DNA from: CAVPHV01 sp963821095 | Lineage (GTDB): Bacteria > Actinomycetota > Acidimicrobiia > Spongiisociales > UBA5794 | Reading direction: 5' to 3' | NCBI GenBank assembly: GCA_963821095.1 | Contig: CAWGCJ010000007.1 | Location: 1-64,000 of the forward strand | DNA: 64,000 nucleotides | Shown here: positions 1-11,684 of the stretch, one piece after another | Layout: the number at the start of each line of letters is the position of its first letter | Numbering within the stretch: the stretch's first letter is position 1 | Made by a program: the position numbers and the translations under genes | The notes under the pieces: model-generated | Databases searched by the model: none | What the model was told of the DNA's origin: nothing | What the model saw: only the letters and a program-made list of their open reading frames with translations

Positions 1-270
1 GGGTGCTACTCCATCACGGTGTTGATACGTTGAAAGTAATGCGAATGGATCGTTTTCCCCTTGGTTGATCGGCCATTCAGTAAACAAGAAAATCATAATA
101 AAATTATATCTTTTGGTGCGAAAGCCGTCCTATCGCCCCGAAAGTGACAATGTATTTGTATTTTTCAAAGAAATATTTTGATGGATTTAAGGGTTGGGAG
201 AGGAGGGGGGGAAAAAATTAATTAATTGTTATGAAAAAGAGGTCCATTGATCAATTGGAAGGATAGGCAG
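1..270. other. AT-rich left edge without a supported gene
   Basis: No frame is long or recognisable here. A plus-strand frame at the very start reads a few plausible codons but is broken by stops within about 60 bases. It could be the tail of a frameshifted gene that begins outside the window, since neighbouring genes are damaged in the same way. A purine-rich stretch around 190-215 is the only compositional feature. Confidence 0.3.
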
Positions 271-561
271 TTATTTTAATTGATATAGATACAATGGAGG
301 TGTATAAATCTTGTCTAATGTAACAGGAAGATTATTCCAATAGATCAGTCGAGTAAACCCTTTGCTTTTTGTAGATTTCCGGTTTACATATATTTCAACT
401 TCACCGAGGGGTGTATTTGTAAAACCGTAGCTCTCTCCGACGCTCTCCTCATAAAGGATGGGCGTAATTCCATTGGCGACAAGATAATTCTTTTTTATCT
501 GCGCATCCAAATCTCCCTGTGCGATCCATACTAATTCAAGATTCTTTCTTCTCTTTTTCAT
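271..561 (-). CDS. DUF2007-domain protein (putative signal-transducing protein)
   Basis: A soluble protein of 96 residues. Residues 9-27 (ELVWIAQGDLDAQIKKNYL) and 51-59 (PLGEVEIYV) match the DUF2007 family, a small ferredoxin-like fold annotated as a putative prokaryotic signal-transducing protein; its biochemical role is not established. The acidic, Gly-rich segment between them (ILYEESVGESYGF) is also typical. The start lies inside the last codons of the mrfB-like gene, overlapping it by about 26 bases in another frame, so the two are probably co-transcribed and translationally coupled. It is one of the few undamaged genes in the AT-rich part. Family call is fairly safe; function is unknown. 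Confidence 0.7.
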   Translation of the reverse strand: MKKRRKNLELVWIAQGDLDAQIKKNYLVANGITPILYEESVGESYGFTNTPLGEVEIYVNRKSTKSKGFTRLIYWNNLPVTLDKIYTPPLYLYQLK

Positions 562-1773
562 CTATTTTCCTTTGGATCCTTCTAATCCGATGGTCGATTT
601 TGTAGATTAATTTCTCTTTCAAAGCTGATTCAGATTCCATGTTTATAATTGTTTTGCCCTTTTCTGCCCAGGTCATCGCACGGGCTAGATTCTTTTCATG
701 GTGTTCAAAATATTTAGCTAATTCTCTTCAAGAATAGTGATCATTTCTTTTTGCCGCTCTTTTTCCAATATAAAACAGCATTTTCCCATTTATTTTGTTT
801 TTTGCAAAGTAAACCATAATTGCGATAAAAAAACGCATAGCGTTCATTTTGCACACCTTTTTTAAAGCCTTGTTCGTAATATTTTGAAGACATTCGCCAA
901 TTATTTTGGTTTTGGTATACCCGCGCGATCGATACTAAATCTGTTCCTTTGAATTAGTCCAGATTACATTACTTAGCAATAATTGATTGACATCTAAGAA
1001 TTAGCCGCCAGCGATAATACGTCTAATTCATTGTGCTGTAGAACCCCTTTCAATATAGAGGAGTCTTTTAATCCAAAAAATCAAAATAGATCTGAGGAAC
1101 CAACCAGCCGGGAATTTCTTCCTCCGGCCTTGAGAACTCTAATATATTTTTTTCTATATCTGACAAAGCACATGCACCCAATCTCATTTTCCATATTTTT
1201 CTTGAGATGTGAAGTAGGTCTACATGGTTGTCTGGAAGAGAATTAAAGGGCAATTTATGCACTATGAACCGGTTCTCTGCGAAAAGGAATATCAAATGAT
1301 TTCCATTATAAGAACATAGAGTTGAAAATTTCGATAACCGATCATCTAGAATCGATAGAAGCGCATGCTCTTCGGGCTGGAGAATCAATAAATAGAGCTT
1401 CAGATTTCAAACCGGTTTGTGAAAAAAAACATAGACCAATTAGAAAAACAAAAGAACCTGCGCCGATGCTGAGATTGCTGGTTTCGATATAAGAATACAA
1501 CTTCATGTTTCCAAATTTGTAAGGAAATGGATGAATGGGGTTTATCTAAAGTGAACAATGGATCTGGATCAATATCCCTATCTATTTGAATCTTTCCTTG
1601 TTAATGGATAAGGATAATTTTTTTCAATCAATAGAACTTTTCCGAGAGTATTGAATAACCATCAGCCGTTAATTGTGTTTCTAATTTATTGCCCGTAGCT
1701 TTCTTGTTTTCAATATATTCTCCAGGGATGGTCCATTGCAACTTTTGCTCAATTTCTATTATAGATTATTCAT
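536..1773 (-). pseudogene. mrfB: MrfB/YprB-like exonuclease (RNase H-like fold), frameshifted
   Basis: Joining three frames gives a protein of about 410 residues. The best piece (1068-1388) reads through a RNase H-like exonuclease segment: an LVSYNGKSF-like stretch seen here as TLCSYNGNHLIF, then a conserved LLHISRKIWKMRLGACALSDIE and EEIPGWLVPQIYFDFL, which is the YprB signature. The upstream frame supplies an ETSNLSIGAG segment, and the C-terminal third (570-1000) looks like a helical TPR-like tail. In Bacillus, MrfB (YprB) is an exonuclease working with helicase MrfA in repair of mitomycin-type lesions. Here it directly follows the mrfA-like gene with an ATGA junction, as in Bacillus. The frameshifts are single-base and probably sequence errors. 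Confidence 0.6.
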
Positions 1774-4278
1774 TGTCGTAAAGCAAACTCTAGAAGCTCG
1801 ATCGTTATTTTTTCGCTCCTAGCCCATTTTCTCCAGGAGGCCCAACGCATGAAGGGCACCCGTCCTCACATGGGCATTGGTGAACAAGGTCAAATAATCC
1901 ATGGATGATTTCATCAAATTTATGAAATGCAGCCTTTGTTCAGCCCAACACCACCGGGATGGAAGTCGTATCGAAGTATTCCATTTTCAGTTCCTCCTCG
2001 TAACCCATTTTCTCATCAAATATATAACCGAGGTCATGGGTATCACAATTTAAAATGACCGTAGCTATGTTAGCTGTACCATATGCAAAACCGTTTAATG
2101 CACTTCACATCGTTCATTTTCTTTCAGCAATTGGATGGCAGGCTGGGCACAAAGCGACGAGATTATTTGCATGATTGGCTGCGTGTAATGATGAGAATTG
2201 TCTAATCGGTATTTTGTGGTGCACATGCAGGATTCCTGATGTAAATACTTCCCCACATAATTGGCAGGTACTTTTGTCACGGTTGATAATTCTTTCCCTA
2301 ATCTTTTCCAATTTTGCCCATAGTCATTTCTTTCATTTGTCCATAGATTGAAATTCTTTAAATGGCTGATACATCCTCATGGATTGTGATCCACAGTCTG
2401 GTTGGCAAATCGTTCAGGAATTCAAATCCAGCTTTTCCTCTTCAATCGCAAAATTGGTTTCCCAGGAGATCTTTTTATATCCAACTATTGTCTCTGTGAC
2501 CCTTACCACCACGAACCCTATCCTGAAATACTTATTTTCAAATTTCTGAGCGCACGAATTTAATTACATTTGTGACGTTAACGATTGGCTCTGTGAATGA
2601 GATTCTGTTTGGGATTAGGAAAACGATGTGCTTGTTAAAATCGATGGTCTTGACATCGTATTCATCCCCCTTATGCATATAAACAGCACCCGGATAAACA
2701 AATTTCTTCATGCTTTGTTGGTCTATTTCACCAATGGTCTGATCGTTAACCTCTTTACCAACTTCCAGCTTGAATTGATCACCCAATATATTGCGCCATA
2801 ATGTCGTTGGCCGGATAATCGGATAATCTCCAATAGTATTCTGTCTTTTTTGAAGAGAAAACCAGAAGATGTAAAAATTTCTAAGAAATTTGTAACGTTA
2901 ATCTTGGAATGGTGCCGAAACCATCGCCTTCGGTAAATGGCGGCTCAAATGAAGCACATTTGAGATGATTGAAGAAAAAGTATGAAGGGATTATCAGGAT
3001 TGATCAATACAGGTTCTGGATTTTTATCAGAAATAAATTCAGGGTGATTCATAATAAACTGGTCCACAGGGAAAGATGAGGCGATGAAGACAGCAATGGA
3101 TTTGTTTTCTTTTCTCCCGGCGCGCCCTGTCTGCTGAAGGAAAAATTGAAATTGATCCGGGATACCCCAGCATTATTACTGAATCCACCATCCCCATATC
3201 AATTCCAAGTTCTAATGCATTTGTAGATGGCAAGATTTCGAATGTCCCATACTTTAAACCTACTTCAATTCGCCTGCGATCGGTCTTCAGATAACCACTG
3301 CGGTAGGGGGAAATGGCGAAAATCGTTTTTTCACCGAGTTTTGATTTCAAATATTTATTGAATTTTTCGACAGTCTTCCTTGTGCGCAAAAAACTATTGT
3401 TTGCAGTTTTTCCTTTAGAAGGACTTCGCATATTTCAAGTGCTTGTCCCTGCATGCTCGCGCGAATTCCAAGCTCTCGATCTACTGGTGGATTATAAAAA
3501 TAATTGATTTTCTCTTTTGCGGGGCGTAGTTTAATGAAAAGACCTCAAATTCTTCTTCTATCATCTTGCTTGCATATTCTCCTGGATTTGCGATCGTTGC
3601 TGATGTGAGAATATATTGTGGTTGCGATTCGTAAAATTGAAGAATCCGTTTTCAAGCGCCAATGATGTTTGTCATATGCGAGCCAAATACGCCTTTGTAG
3701 TTATGGATCTCATCGACAACAATAAATTTTAATGAGCGAAAGAACTTTTCCCATGATGGGTGATGGGGCAATATGCCAATATGCAGCATATCCGGGTTGG
3801 AAAGGACTACGCAGGGAGAGATTGCGTATAGGTATTATCGTTTTGAAATAGGTGTATCACCATCATAAATTCCAGCGAAGGGGAAGGGTAATCCCAATTC
3901 ATATGCACATCTTTAATTTGGATAATTGATCATCAATGCTTTTGAATTGGTCTGCTGTTAACCTTTAGTCGGAGACGATTGAAGACGTTGCTGTTTTGTC
4001 GCGTAGAATGGATGACAGTATCGGCAGTTGATAGCAAATTGACTTTCCGCTTGCAGTTCCGGTCGTAATAGCAACATTTTCGCCTGAAAATATTGCTGAA
4101 ATTGCATCTGTAGATGTTGTACAGATTTTAATATGCCCTGTTTCGCATATAAATCCTTAATTTCTTCGGGAACACGATCAGGATATGGAGAATAGACTGC
4201 TTCCTTCTGATTCATTTCCCAGGTTGAAGCAAAGTTATTCTTTAGGTATTGCGGGAAAATCGTTTGCCGGTCTTTCAT
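1770..4278 (-). pseudogene. mrfA: MrfA/YprA-like DEAD-box helicase with HNH-motif insert, frameshifted
   Basis: Conceptually about 835 residues of superfamily 2 helicase, readable only by switching frames many times. In order: an N-terminal lead ending near 4100; Walker A TGTASGKS (about 4045); VVDEIHNYKG (about 3710); TSATIANPG (about 3600); the RecA2 motif QQTGRAGR (about 3125); the strand-rich module at 2538-2786; an HNH-like motif with CQLCG, HVHHK and CPACH (2114-2311); and the DUF1998 zinc motif CPCEDGCPSCVGPPGENG at 1820-1875. Family members unwind DNA 3'-5' and act in repair with MrfB, encoded next. The last codons need one more A in a run of six, which points to sequencing indels. 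Identity as a YprA/MrfA relative is firm; whether the gene is truly dead is not. Confidence 0.7.
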
Positions 4279-4359
4279 AACAATATTTTATTATCGATTC
4301 GGTTTCAAGATGGAAAACTCTTATATACTTAGGTTTATCTAATTCAGGTGAACTGAAAA

Positions 4360-5656
4360 ATGGAAAAAAACAAGTATCGGTGGGTGGTTGTCATAATTTT
4401 CTTTATATTTATGCTGCTGCACCAAACTGATAAACTACTGGTAAATCCATTGGCGGTTCAAATATATGATGAATGGAATTTAACTGATACACAATGGGGG
4501 GCTATTTCAACCGTCGCGCTCATTGTTGGTGCCGTATTCTATCCACTTTGGGGCTTTTTATATGACCATTATGCAAGAAGTAAACTAATTGCTCTGGCTT
4601 CCTTTATTTCAGGCGGTATACGACGTGGCTAAGCGCTATTGCACCAACTTATGGCATATTTCTCGCGACACGTGCTTCAACCGGCGTAGATGATTCCAGC
4701 TACCCTGGTTTATACAGCCTCATAGCTGATTATTTTTCTCCGAGAGTACGCGGAAGTTTCTGGGATCCTGCAATTGACCATGCCTTTACGATATGGCAGG
4801 CCTGGTGCTCGCGACCACCGTCGCTGTTCCCCTCGGTGGAGAAATATCTTTTATCACCGGCGGGCTTGGAATATTGCTCTCAGTTCTGATCTTTTTTGGA
4901 GTGAAGGATATCAAAAGAGGAAGCAGCGAGCCGGAATTTGAAAACATTGAAAATGTGGAGCATTATAAATTTGAATGGCACAAGGTCAAAGATGTACTGA
5001 AAAAAATATTTTTGATATATGTATTTACAAGGATTTTTCGGTGTATTTCCATGGAATACGATTACTGCCTTTATTTTTATATATCTTTCTGAAGAGCGGG
5101 GATATCTCCAGAATCAGAAGTTTTACTAACGATGGCTCCGGCGATTCTCGTATTGGCTTCCGGGTATTTTTTTGGAGGTGCTCTTGGAGACCACTTCTTT
5201 AAAAAATTCCCGGAGAGGCAGGGTACTGGTTTCCATCGGTCGAGTGCTACCTTCGGCGGCAGTTTTTCTTTTTTCTAACATTGAATATCCCTTTAAGTCA
5301 AAAATTCCTGCTTGTATATTATTCTGGCGATTACAGCTTTATTTATCCCAATTGCCTCTCCAAACGTAACCTCGACTGTAAACGATGTAACTCTCCCAGA
5401 AGTGCGAAGCACGGCGATCGCAATTCAATACTTTATCGAATCTAGTGGCTGATTAGCGCCATTGATGACCGGATTAATATCTGGATTATTTACGTTCAAC
5501 AGGGAATTCCAGCCCCCGCGGTACAGCGATCCTTATAATATGCATTAGTACATGGATTTTGTGCGGTATTTTTTTTTTAACATCAAAAATTATCAGCGGT
5601 CATGTGGAGATTTGCGGTCAGAATTGGAAGCCCGAGCTATAAAAGCACAACAATAG
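4360..5656 (+). pseudogene. MFS transporter, frameshifted
   Basis: Frames pieced together give about 430 residues of a 12-helix major facilitator. The first intact segment (4360-4632) has helix 1, then the loop ALIVGAVFYPLWGFLYDHYA, containing the usual acidic/aromatic loop between helices 2 and 3. Later segments (4793-5092 and other frames to 5656) continue with hydrophobic helices and end in a charged tail reading LRSELEARAIKAQQ before a stop. The substrate cannot be told. It is divergent from the mrfA-like gene with an 81-base gap. At about 4620 a missing A after GGTAT breaks the frame, again suggesting sequence error. Confidence 0.6.
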
Positions 5657-5699
5657 ATTCATCTCGTTTATTTGGAAATAATCCAACCTGGATTATCAA

Positions 5700-6172
5700 A
5701 TGATTTTTTTTGTCCTTTTATTTATTTGCATGAATGCAATTTTTGACCTGTGTTACGAAAAAGTCAGGTTCGAAATACTTATTGTGACAATTTTCGCATC
5801 ATTTTATATATGGATAGAACGATCAACAATTCCCTTGGCAATAACTGATCTGTTTTGGATTTCAATATTTTGTTTACTGTTTAGACTGTTCAGGCTGAAA
5901 AGAAATTCTAGCTCTATTTATAATATTTCAAAAGGCGACCTTCTCTTTTTTATTTCCATTTTTTTGATAAATGGTATAAGAAAAGGGTACTGATCATATT
6001 GTTCGGAATTTCGGCCGCATGGATATGTTTTAAACGCGAATCCAATAAGGGGTTGGTTATTAGTAAACGCTGGCAAACAATTCCACTTCATCCCCCAATT
6101 GTTCTCAGCATGCTAGTGTTTTATTTTAATCAATGCTATTATCTGAAATTTATTTTTGAATTATTGTGTTGA
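5700..6172 (+). CDS. Small membrane protein, possibly a prepilin-peptidase-like (A24) fragment, frameshifted
   Basis: The open stretch 5700-5993 encodes 97 very hydrophobic residues with three or four membrane segments. The pieces AIFDLCYEK and NISKGDLLFF sit where A24 prepilin peptidases carry their two catalytic aspartate motifs (xxD and GxGD-like), but the match is weak and the second motif is SKGD, not GxGD. Reading continues in another frame to about 6172, so the real product is probably near 155 residues. It lies 43 bases after the MFS gene and converges on the end of the lipoprotein gene. I would not assign an enzyme activity from this sequence. Confidence 0.35.
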
Positions 6173-8614
6173 AGTAGTATGTGAGTACATCCATCGCGGG
6201 TTTTCCGCGTATTGATGCGCTAACATCCTGGAACGCTTACACTTGGGTTGTAGCCCATAGAAATTATTCCCGCTATCCAATCACGCGATGATGCCTCTTC
6301 CAGAATTGCTGTATAAATGTCAGCTTGTTTCTTCCAAATCCAAGACATATTCGGAGAATTCATTTCTTGAAATTAATTCTTTACAACCCAGGCCTTTATT
6401 GGCACACCCCAATGCGCTCTCCATCAACCGAAAGGTAATTTATTCCGATAATGATGGGCTTTTTGTGCCGGATTTGTATAGCTGATATATGGGACTATCT
6501 AATTGCTGTGAAAATTTTGCCCGAGATAAATCATGAATCGTCGGTTCCGTATCGGGGGAAAGGGGTAGCGAGAAGTACGATTAAGACGCCATCGAGCACC
6601 ATCTATGTAATCAAAATCATTCCCATCAATTATTTTCGCGGGTATCGAGAAGATAACTTGTCCGGAATATCTCGAATGAATCTTCTCAAACAGCGATTTC
6701 CACCGGTCGAAAACCCATATGGAATATTTGAAGGATTTCCATTTGGCAATTTGCCAACCGGGAAAGCTGGGTGCTGTCATAATCACCGCCAAGGATAAGA
6801 AAATTGCTGTCGATTTGTTCGGCGGTTTATTGCATCAATTCAAATAATCGTTCCATATTGTTCAAACCAATCGAGCCAGCAACTGTATGTTGAGGGTGCG
6901 CTCTGCCCAGTAGTTTTCTGGCAATTCTTCTTCAAATGCGGCTCGGGTAAACAGCAAAAGAAAGTTCTGCTTCTTGCGCATAGTTATATTCTTTTTTATC
7001 AATATCTTTGGAAAATGAGAAGTATATTTTGGATCAAAGCGGGCTGACGGAATTTTTCCATTTTTGAAACAGCCAGGATGGAGAAAGAACGATGGGATTT
7101 TTGTTCCACTTACGCCTGCATCGATAAAACCCCATTTAGAGTAGGGGAGCCGAACGGGATTGAAATTTTCGGCAATGGCAATTCCTTTGACATATTTATC
7201 TCTTTTTAGTGAAAGCTCGCTAGATGGAATCGTGTAGTTGTAATCATTCAAACCAAACCAATTTTCTATCGTATATTCAATTGTCGTTTGTACTTGGTTC
7301 CCCAGTATTTAATACAAATCCGCTTGCATCTTTGCCGGCAGGTGCTACTTCATCAGCATACCCACATAAATCATTCCTGCAGAACCGAAATTGGGAATAA
7401 TCTAGTGGTCCAAGATTCGCGTAGAGGGTATATATCCATTGGCCATCCGCAGTTTTCCACATAGGGAACGGCTGCATCCAGGTATAAGGTTTGATATTGT
7501 TGCGAAATCACATCCCCTGGAGGTGTATTTACCGGTGGAGTAACAACAAATGAAATTGAATCTAAATCATTTTCAGAAGACCATGATTCGACCACATCGT
7601 TTACTATAGTGTAATTTGTATCCTCGATTAATATTTCCGGGTGTAATTTTCCCATCAAATGTATGCTCCGCATTAATAAAACTATTTCCCAGGGTGTATT
7701 TGTAGTTGAGCGCGATCCCCGCCGGTAATTAGAGAGTCAGAGAATAAGTTGAATCATCTTCATATTTCAATATGGGAGATCGGTCTCATGGAATGATGGA
7801 TGTCCCGTCTCCCAAATCAAAAAATACATTTCCTAGTACTCCCATATCACCAATCAGTCGAATTGGAGCGTTCCGATGTGTGCCCTCTGGGACAGATACT
7901 CGAAAAGTTACTTGAACCATTTTCGATGGTTCCATTCCAAAAGACGCCGGGGTTACTGGATCTTATTCTGCAATCACTGCATTTTGTTTGAAAGGTTCGT
8001 AGATACCGTCAGGATGAACCGCGGTCAATGTGTACGTTCCCGAAGATAATCCTTTGATCTCATAATAACCATCTGAGGATGTATATGTATCTAATCCATT
8101 GATTGAAATATATACCTCAGATATAGGAAGATCGGTAATTTCATCATAGAGCAAATCCACTAATTTCTCCTGAAGGAATTTCACTGTATTTCCCCAATCT
8201 ATGACTGAGTCTGAGACTACTCCTGGACCATCCACAAAATAAGTCCGATAATAAATTTGATTTCCGAAGGCTGAGTGCTCTATGAGATCTGCGTTAGTTT
8301 GTTTCAAATAGCGGTATTTGACAATTGAACCATTTACTATTGATGTCCGAACGTAGTAAGAAAGATCATCTTTGGACACCATTTCGAGCCTAGAAGGATT
8401 GAGAGAAACACCGGTAACTTCATCCAGAATTTCCAGGAAAATTTTATCTTCATCTCCAATTTTCTCCGGTATTGTAGCTTCAAAAACAATTTCGGAGGAA
8501 GGATAGTTTTTGCGAACCTGTGGTGTCAGACGCTCCTTTCGTATTGCAGGAAAGAAAGGAAAATGCTAGAAGTGAAAGGAAAATGGTCTGCCGGATATAT
8601 CTCATTCGTTTCAT
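6147..8614 (-). pseudogene. Large lipoprotein with regulatory-like beta domain and probable glycosidase-type barrel, frameshifted
   Basis: The start at 8614 gives a lipoprotein signal with lipobox SFLSC. A readable part at 7963-8382 ends in VYISINGLDTYTSSDGYYE followed by IKGLSSGTYTLTAVHPDG, the pattern of a carboxypeptidase-regulatory-like (transthyretin-like) beta domain. Further pieces (6862-7251, 6499-6792 and the end near 6150) read like a TIM-barrel glycosidase: IAENFNPVRLPYSKWGF, then KPIIIGINYLSVDG, and a final DWIAGIISMGY and KPAMDVLTYYF. That order resembles GH113-like secreted proteins of Anaerolineae, but catalytic acids cannot be placed with so many frame breaks. Total about 820 residues, lipid-anchored outside the cell. 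It begins 23 bases after nusB. Confidence 0.5.
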
Positions 8615-8637
8615 TTATTCCACCGGATTTGCTTTGT

Positions 8638-9059
8638 TCAATTCTTTTTCGTATTGGTTAAATGCGTCACCAAACTTCCCAGGACTCCGTTGATGAATCT
8701 TGGAGTGCTATCTGAACCATATATCTTGGCAATTTCGACAGCTTCATTGATAGCGACTTTCACTGGAGTGATCTTCCCCACAGCGAACTCCCAAAGCGCT
8801 ATTCGAATAATACTCCTATCAATAGATGCCACCTGGTCAAGAGGCCAATCAGGTGCATATGTGCTGATAATCTTGTCGAGTTTTCTCTATGAACGGATGC
8901 ACCCCCTGTACGATCTCACGAATGAAATCGACCAGTTTTTTATCAAGGCTATTTTCCTCAAATCTGTCGTTTAGGATCACGCCGATGGGATGACCGGGAC
9001 ATGTCATACTCATATAAGACCTGTAGAGCAATCCCCCTTGCTTTGGTGCGAGAGTTCAT
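8638..9059 (-). CDS. nusB: Transcription antitermination factor NusB, frameshifted
   Basis: NusB binds boxA RNA with NusE and supports antitermination in rRNA operons. The N-terminus reads MNSRTKARGIALQVLYEYD, the standard opening, from the ATG at 9059. The C-terminal part (8638-8832) has VASIDRSIIRIALWE as SIDRSIIRIALWEF, then VAINEAVEIAKIYGSDSTP and RFINGVLGSL, which are the family's most conserved blocks. The whole is about 140 residues, the usual size. Two one-base indels (near 9005 and 8860) split it. It sits 9 bases behind asp23, a pairing common in Chloroflexota and Firmicutes. Confidence 0.8.
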
Positions 9060-9068
9060 ATTGGTTTT

Positions 9069-9428
9069 CTATGCGTAGCTGATATCTTCTATATGAATAT
9101 TAAATTTTCCCTACATCCATTCCAACCATCTCTGTAATTGCGCGGGATACTTTTTCTTGTATTATTTGACTTGTTTTGTACAGGTCTGGCCTCGCGATCA
9201 AGGACTAGATATAGGTCGACATAGACCGTATTGTTTTCGACCTCAATACGGATACCATCCGAGTAATTTTTCTTCAGAAAGTTGTTCACACTGGCTGGTT
9301 TCGATGCCATTCTGCTCACTCCGGAAACGCCAGAGCGCTGTAAGTTTAGCAATTTTGATCAAAACTCCAGGATCTATGGTTGTACGGCCTTGACCTGAAT
9401 ATCCAGAATTTTCTTTTTCTGTTGCCAT
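9069..9428 (-). CDS. Asp23/Gls24 family envelope stress protein, frameshifted
   Basis: About 120 residues in the correct reading. After a short polar N-terminus (MATEKENSG) comes TTIDPGVLIKIAKLTAL and, in the next frame, GVSGVSRMASKP, then IRIEVENNTVYVDLYLVLD, all typical of the Asp23/Gls24 family. A third frame gives the ending MVGMDVGK and VNIHIEDISYA-like residues, with the stop at 9069-9071. Family members are small cytoplasmic proteins tied to cell-envelope homeostasis. Two or more single-base indels break it. The start at 9428 is the ATG nearest the conserved domain. Confidence 0.7.
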
Positions 9429-9488
9429 AAGAATCACCTTTCAATTGTGTAAATTATAACCCTGCAAACCCCTTATGGTTTTTCTGAA

Positions 9489-10224
9489 TTATAAATAAAC
9501 GTTTGCGAAAGTTTGCAAATTAAGTTCAAGTTCTTTATCAAAAGTATGACGTGGCCAGGTTTTCAAGAAATACCTTCTGTTTCATCTTTGAATTTATCCT
9601 CTCATAAATAAATCCCATATTTCTCGAGTCTATGGTCTTATCATATTTTCCTTGGAAAATGATTGCAGGTGAAACAACCTGTTGAACGCGCTTTTTTACA
9701 AATTTGGTTAATTTATTGAACTGATCGGCTGCTCTTAGTGGATAGACTGTGTAACCTTTCCATGGCAAACTATCATCTGGACTGCCTTTGCCACGATTAG
9801 TCATAAAAATTTTGAGATATTTCGCGTATTTTTAATCTTCCAACAAATAATGCAGTTGAAAATAACAACAGTGATGCGATCTCAGGATGTTTTTCTGCTA
9901 AATAAAGGGCTAACACACCACCCATTGATTCTCCTCCAGCAACGACTGAGGTGCATATATTTATTAGGTTTGAGAATTCATTGTCAACGCATGTAGTCCA
10001 ATCCGTCCACAATTTTCTATATGGATCAGATTGATGAGTGCCGTGGCCTGGCAGCAGGGGAGCTGCAACAGTATAACCCTGGGATATGAAAAAATCCGCT
10101 AAGAAGCGTACTTCTTCCGTTGTGGCGGTGAAGCCATGTATAAGAAGAATTCCTTTCTTTCCACCCTCTATGAATATTCTACTTCCTGGCAAATGGGAGT
10201 TCTGTAAAAAGTTTATTATTCATT
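9489..10224 (-). CDS. Alpha/beta hydrolase (carboxylesterase/monoacylglycerol-lipase type), frameshifted
   Basis: About 245 residues. The N-terminal half (9797-10192) has the oxyanion-hole motif ILLIHGFTATTEEV, then LLPGHGT and the nucleophile elbow GGESMGG, with Ser as nucleophile. The C-terminal half (9538-9804) reads SPAIIFQGKYDKTID, which holds the acid residue, and another frame supplies PGHVIL with the catalytic His. This is the bacterial carboxylesterase/MAG-lipase group; the natural substrate is unknown. The best start is the ATG at 10224, 11 bases after the larA stop, so the two form an operon. At least three indels interrupt it. Confidence 0.65.
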
Positions 10225-10235
10225 TTGACTGACTT

Positions 10236-11505
10236 CAATTAGTTGCTCCCATTAAGTGGGTCGCGTATGGAAGTATGGCGACTCTGGGTTTGTAGGTGAA
10301 CATTTTTTTTGCTATCCATAATGCATCCTGCATATCATTTGCGGGAATAAGAAACAATTTTGTTGGCTTCAATAGGATCAAGTCTTGATACAAGAATGAT
10401 TCGGTGTTTCTTTAGCTGTAGCGCTAGTTGGTATGCCTTGTGCGGGCCAATTTGGAATTTCTGACCTTTTGAATGCTTTGATGATATCATCGATAGATTG
10501 TTTGCCCTCGAGGAAAGCGCGGAGTTTTTGACTCCCTAAGCCCTCTCTGCATTCAGCGGCTAGTATGAGCACACCTTTTTCATCCAGGAAAGTACAGCCA
10601 TGTGTTATGGCTTTCTGAGCCTGGTAAAAATTGATATCCTTCGGATAACCCCCGGCCGATGCGATCACCGATCATAATTCATGCTATCTTCTACCAGGCA
10701 GGCATCTCTCGACTTTTTGATACCAGCAACCATCACCTTGAAAGGATCCCCCATGCTTGAAAAAACTACTTCCTTTTTAGATGTTAACACAACATTTAAT
10801 GCAATATCAATCTTAAGTTTCTTACCTATCTCTTCTATGTCGCGGCGCATGGGGTTTTCATAAAAAATCCCCATTTTCGCATAGGGATCGGTGATCATCT
10901 TGTGATTCATTTCAATCGTTTTCCGCCCCCCAGACCTATTACTGCACATTTTAACTCCACCCGAAAATCCCATGAAATGATGAGGTTCAATTTGTCCAAC
11001 GACAATTTTGATGTCATATATCAATAAATTTTTTATTCACATAGATCGGAGTTCCGGCCGCAGACTCACCAAAATCCATGAGATTTTTGATTTCATCACA
11101 ATTATGGACAATTGTTCTATATCTATTTCTTATTTTGTTTGTTAAAAGGTTATTTATTTCTTCATTACCGGGGGATTTATGTGTCCCGGAAGCGATGAAA
11201 AAAGTTTATTTCTCGAGGATCAATATTATTTTTGGTTATAAACCTTAGCAGGGGAGGCAGCAAAAGTTCATTTGGAAGTGGTCTTGTTACGATCATTTAC
11301 AGCTATTCCAACAGTTTTGCTCCTTTTAAAGATATTCACTCGATTATCTGAAAAATAATTATTTATTGAAGTATTAATGATTTCAACTTGTTGTGATGTG
11401 AGAAATCTCCTCTTCCTTAGGCAGCATAATATTAAATTCAAACATATCATCAATCGGAAAAGCGAGTTCTTTATCACCGTAAGGAATTTTAATTTTTTTC
11501 ATCAT
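10236..11505 (-). pseudogene. larA: LarA-type nickel-pincer lactate racemase family protein, frameshifted
   Basis: Stitching frames gives about 420 residues, the normal LarA length. The opening MKKIKIPYGDKELAFPI is close to family starts. The segment 10665-11024 holds PHHFMGFSGGVK, part of the cofactor-binding signature, and 10378-10668 continues with ASAGGYPKDINFYQAQKA, another LarA hallmark. The end reads PYATHLMGATN. LarA uses a nickel-pincer nucleotide to epimerise 2-hydroxyacids; the lactate substrate is inferred only from the family name, since many relatives act on other 2-hydroxyacids. The larB, larC and larE maturation genes are not in the window. It is divergent from the recombinase gene across a 179-base gap. 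Confidence 0.65.
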
Positions 11506-11684
11506 ATTTAATATTCTAAAAGAAGTGGGGGAGCATATCTTGAGTTTATAAGTAAACCACCCACATATATAATAATAGATATTTCGTTAATTTGTTTAAG
11601 GATCAAAGATCTCTCTATTCAATAGGGGAGTAATTTGAAACATGGTTTGCTTTCGATAAGTAGTATTATAATAAGCATTATATA

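Noticed and set aside
190..215. G-rich run as a functional element
   Set aside because: It is short, isolated and next to homopolymer-damaged sequence.
1770..4278. A new anti-phage system (helicase, nuclease and small protein)
   Set aside because: The helicase and nuclease signatures match the known MrfA/MrfB repair pair, and no phage or defence marker is nearby.
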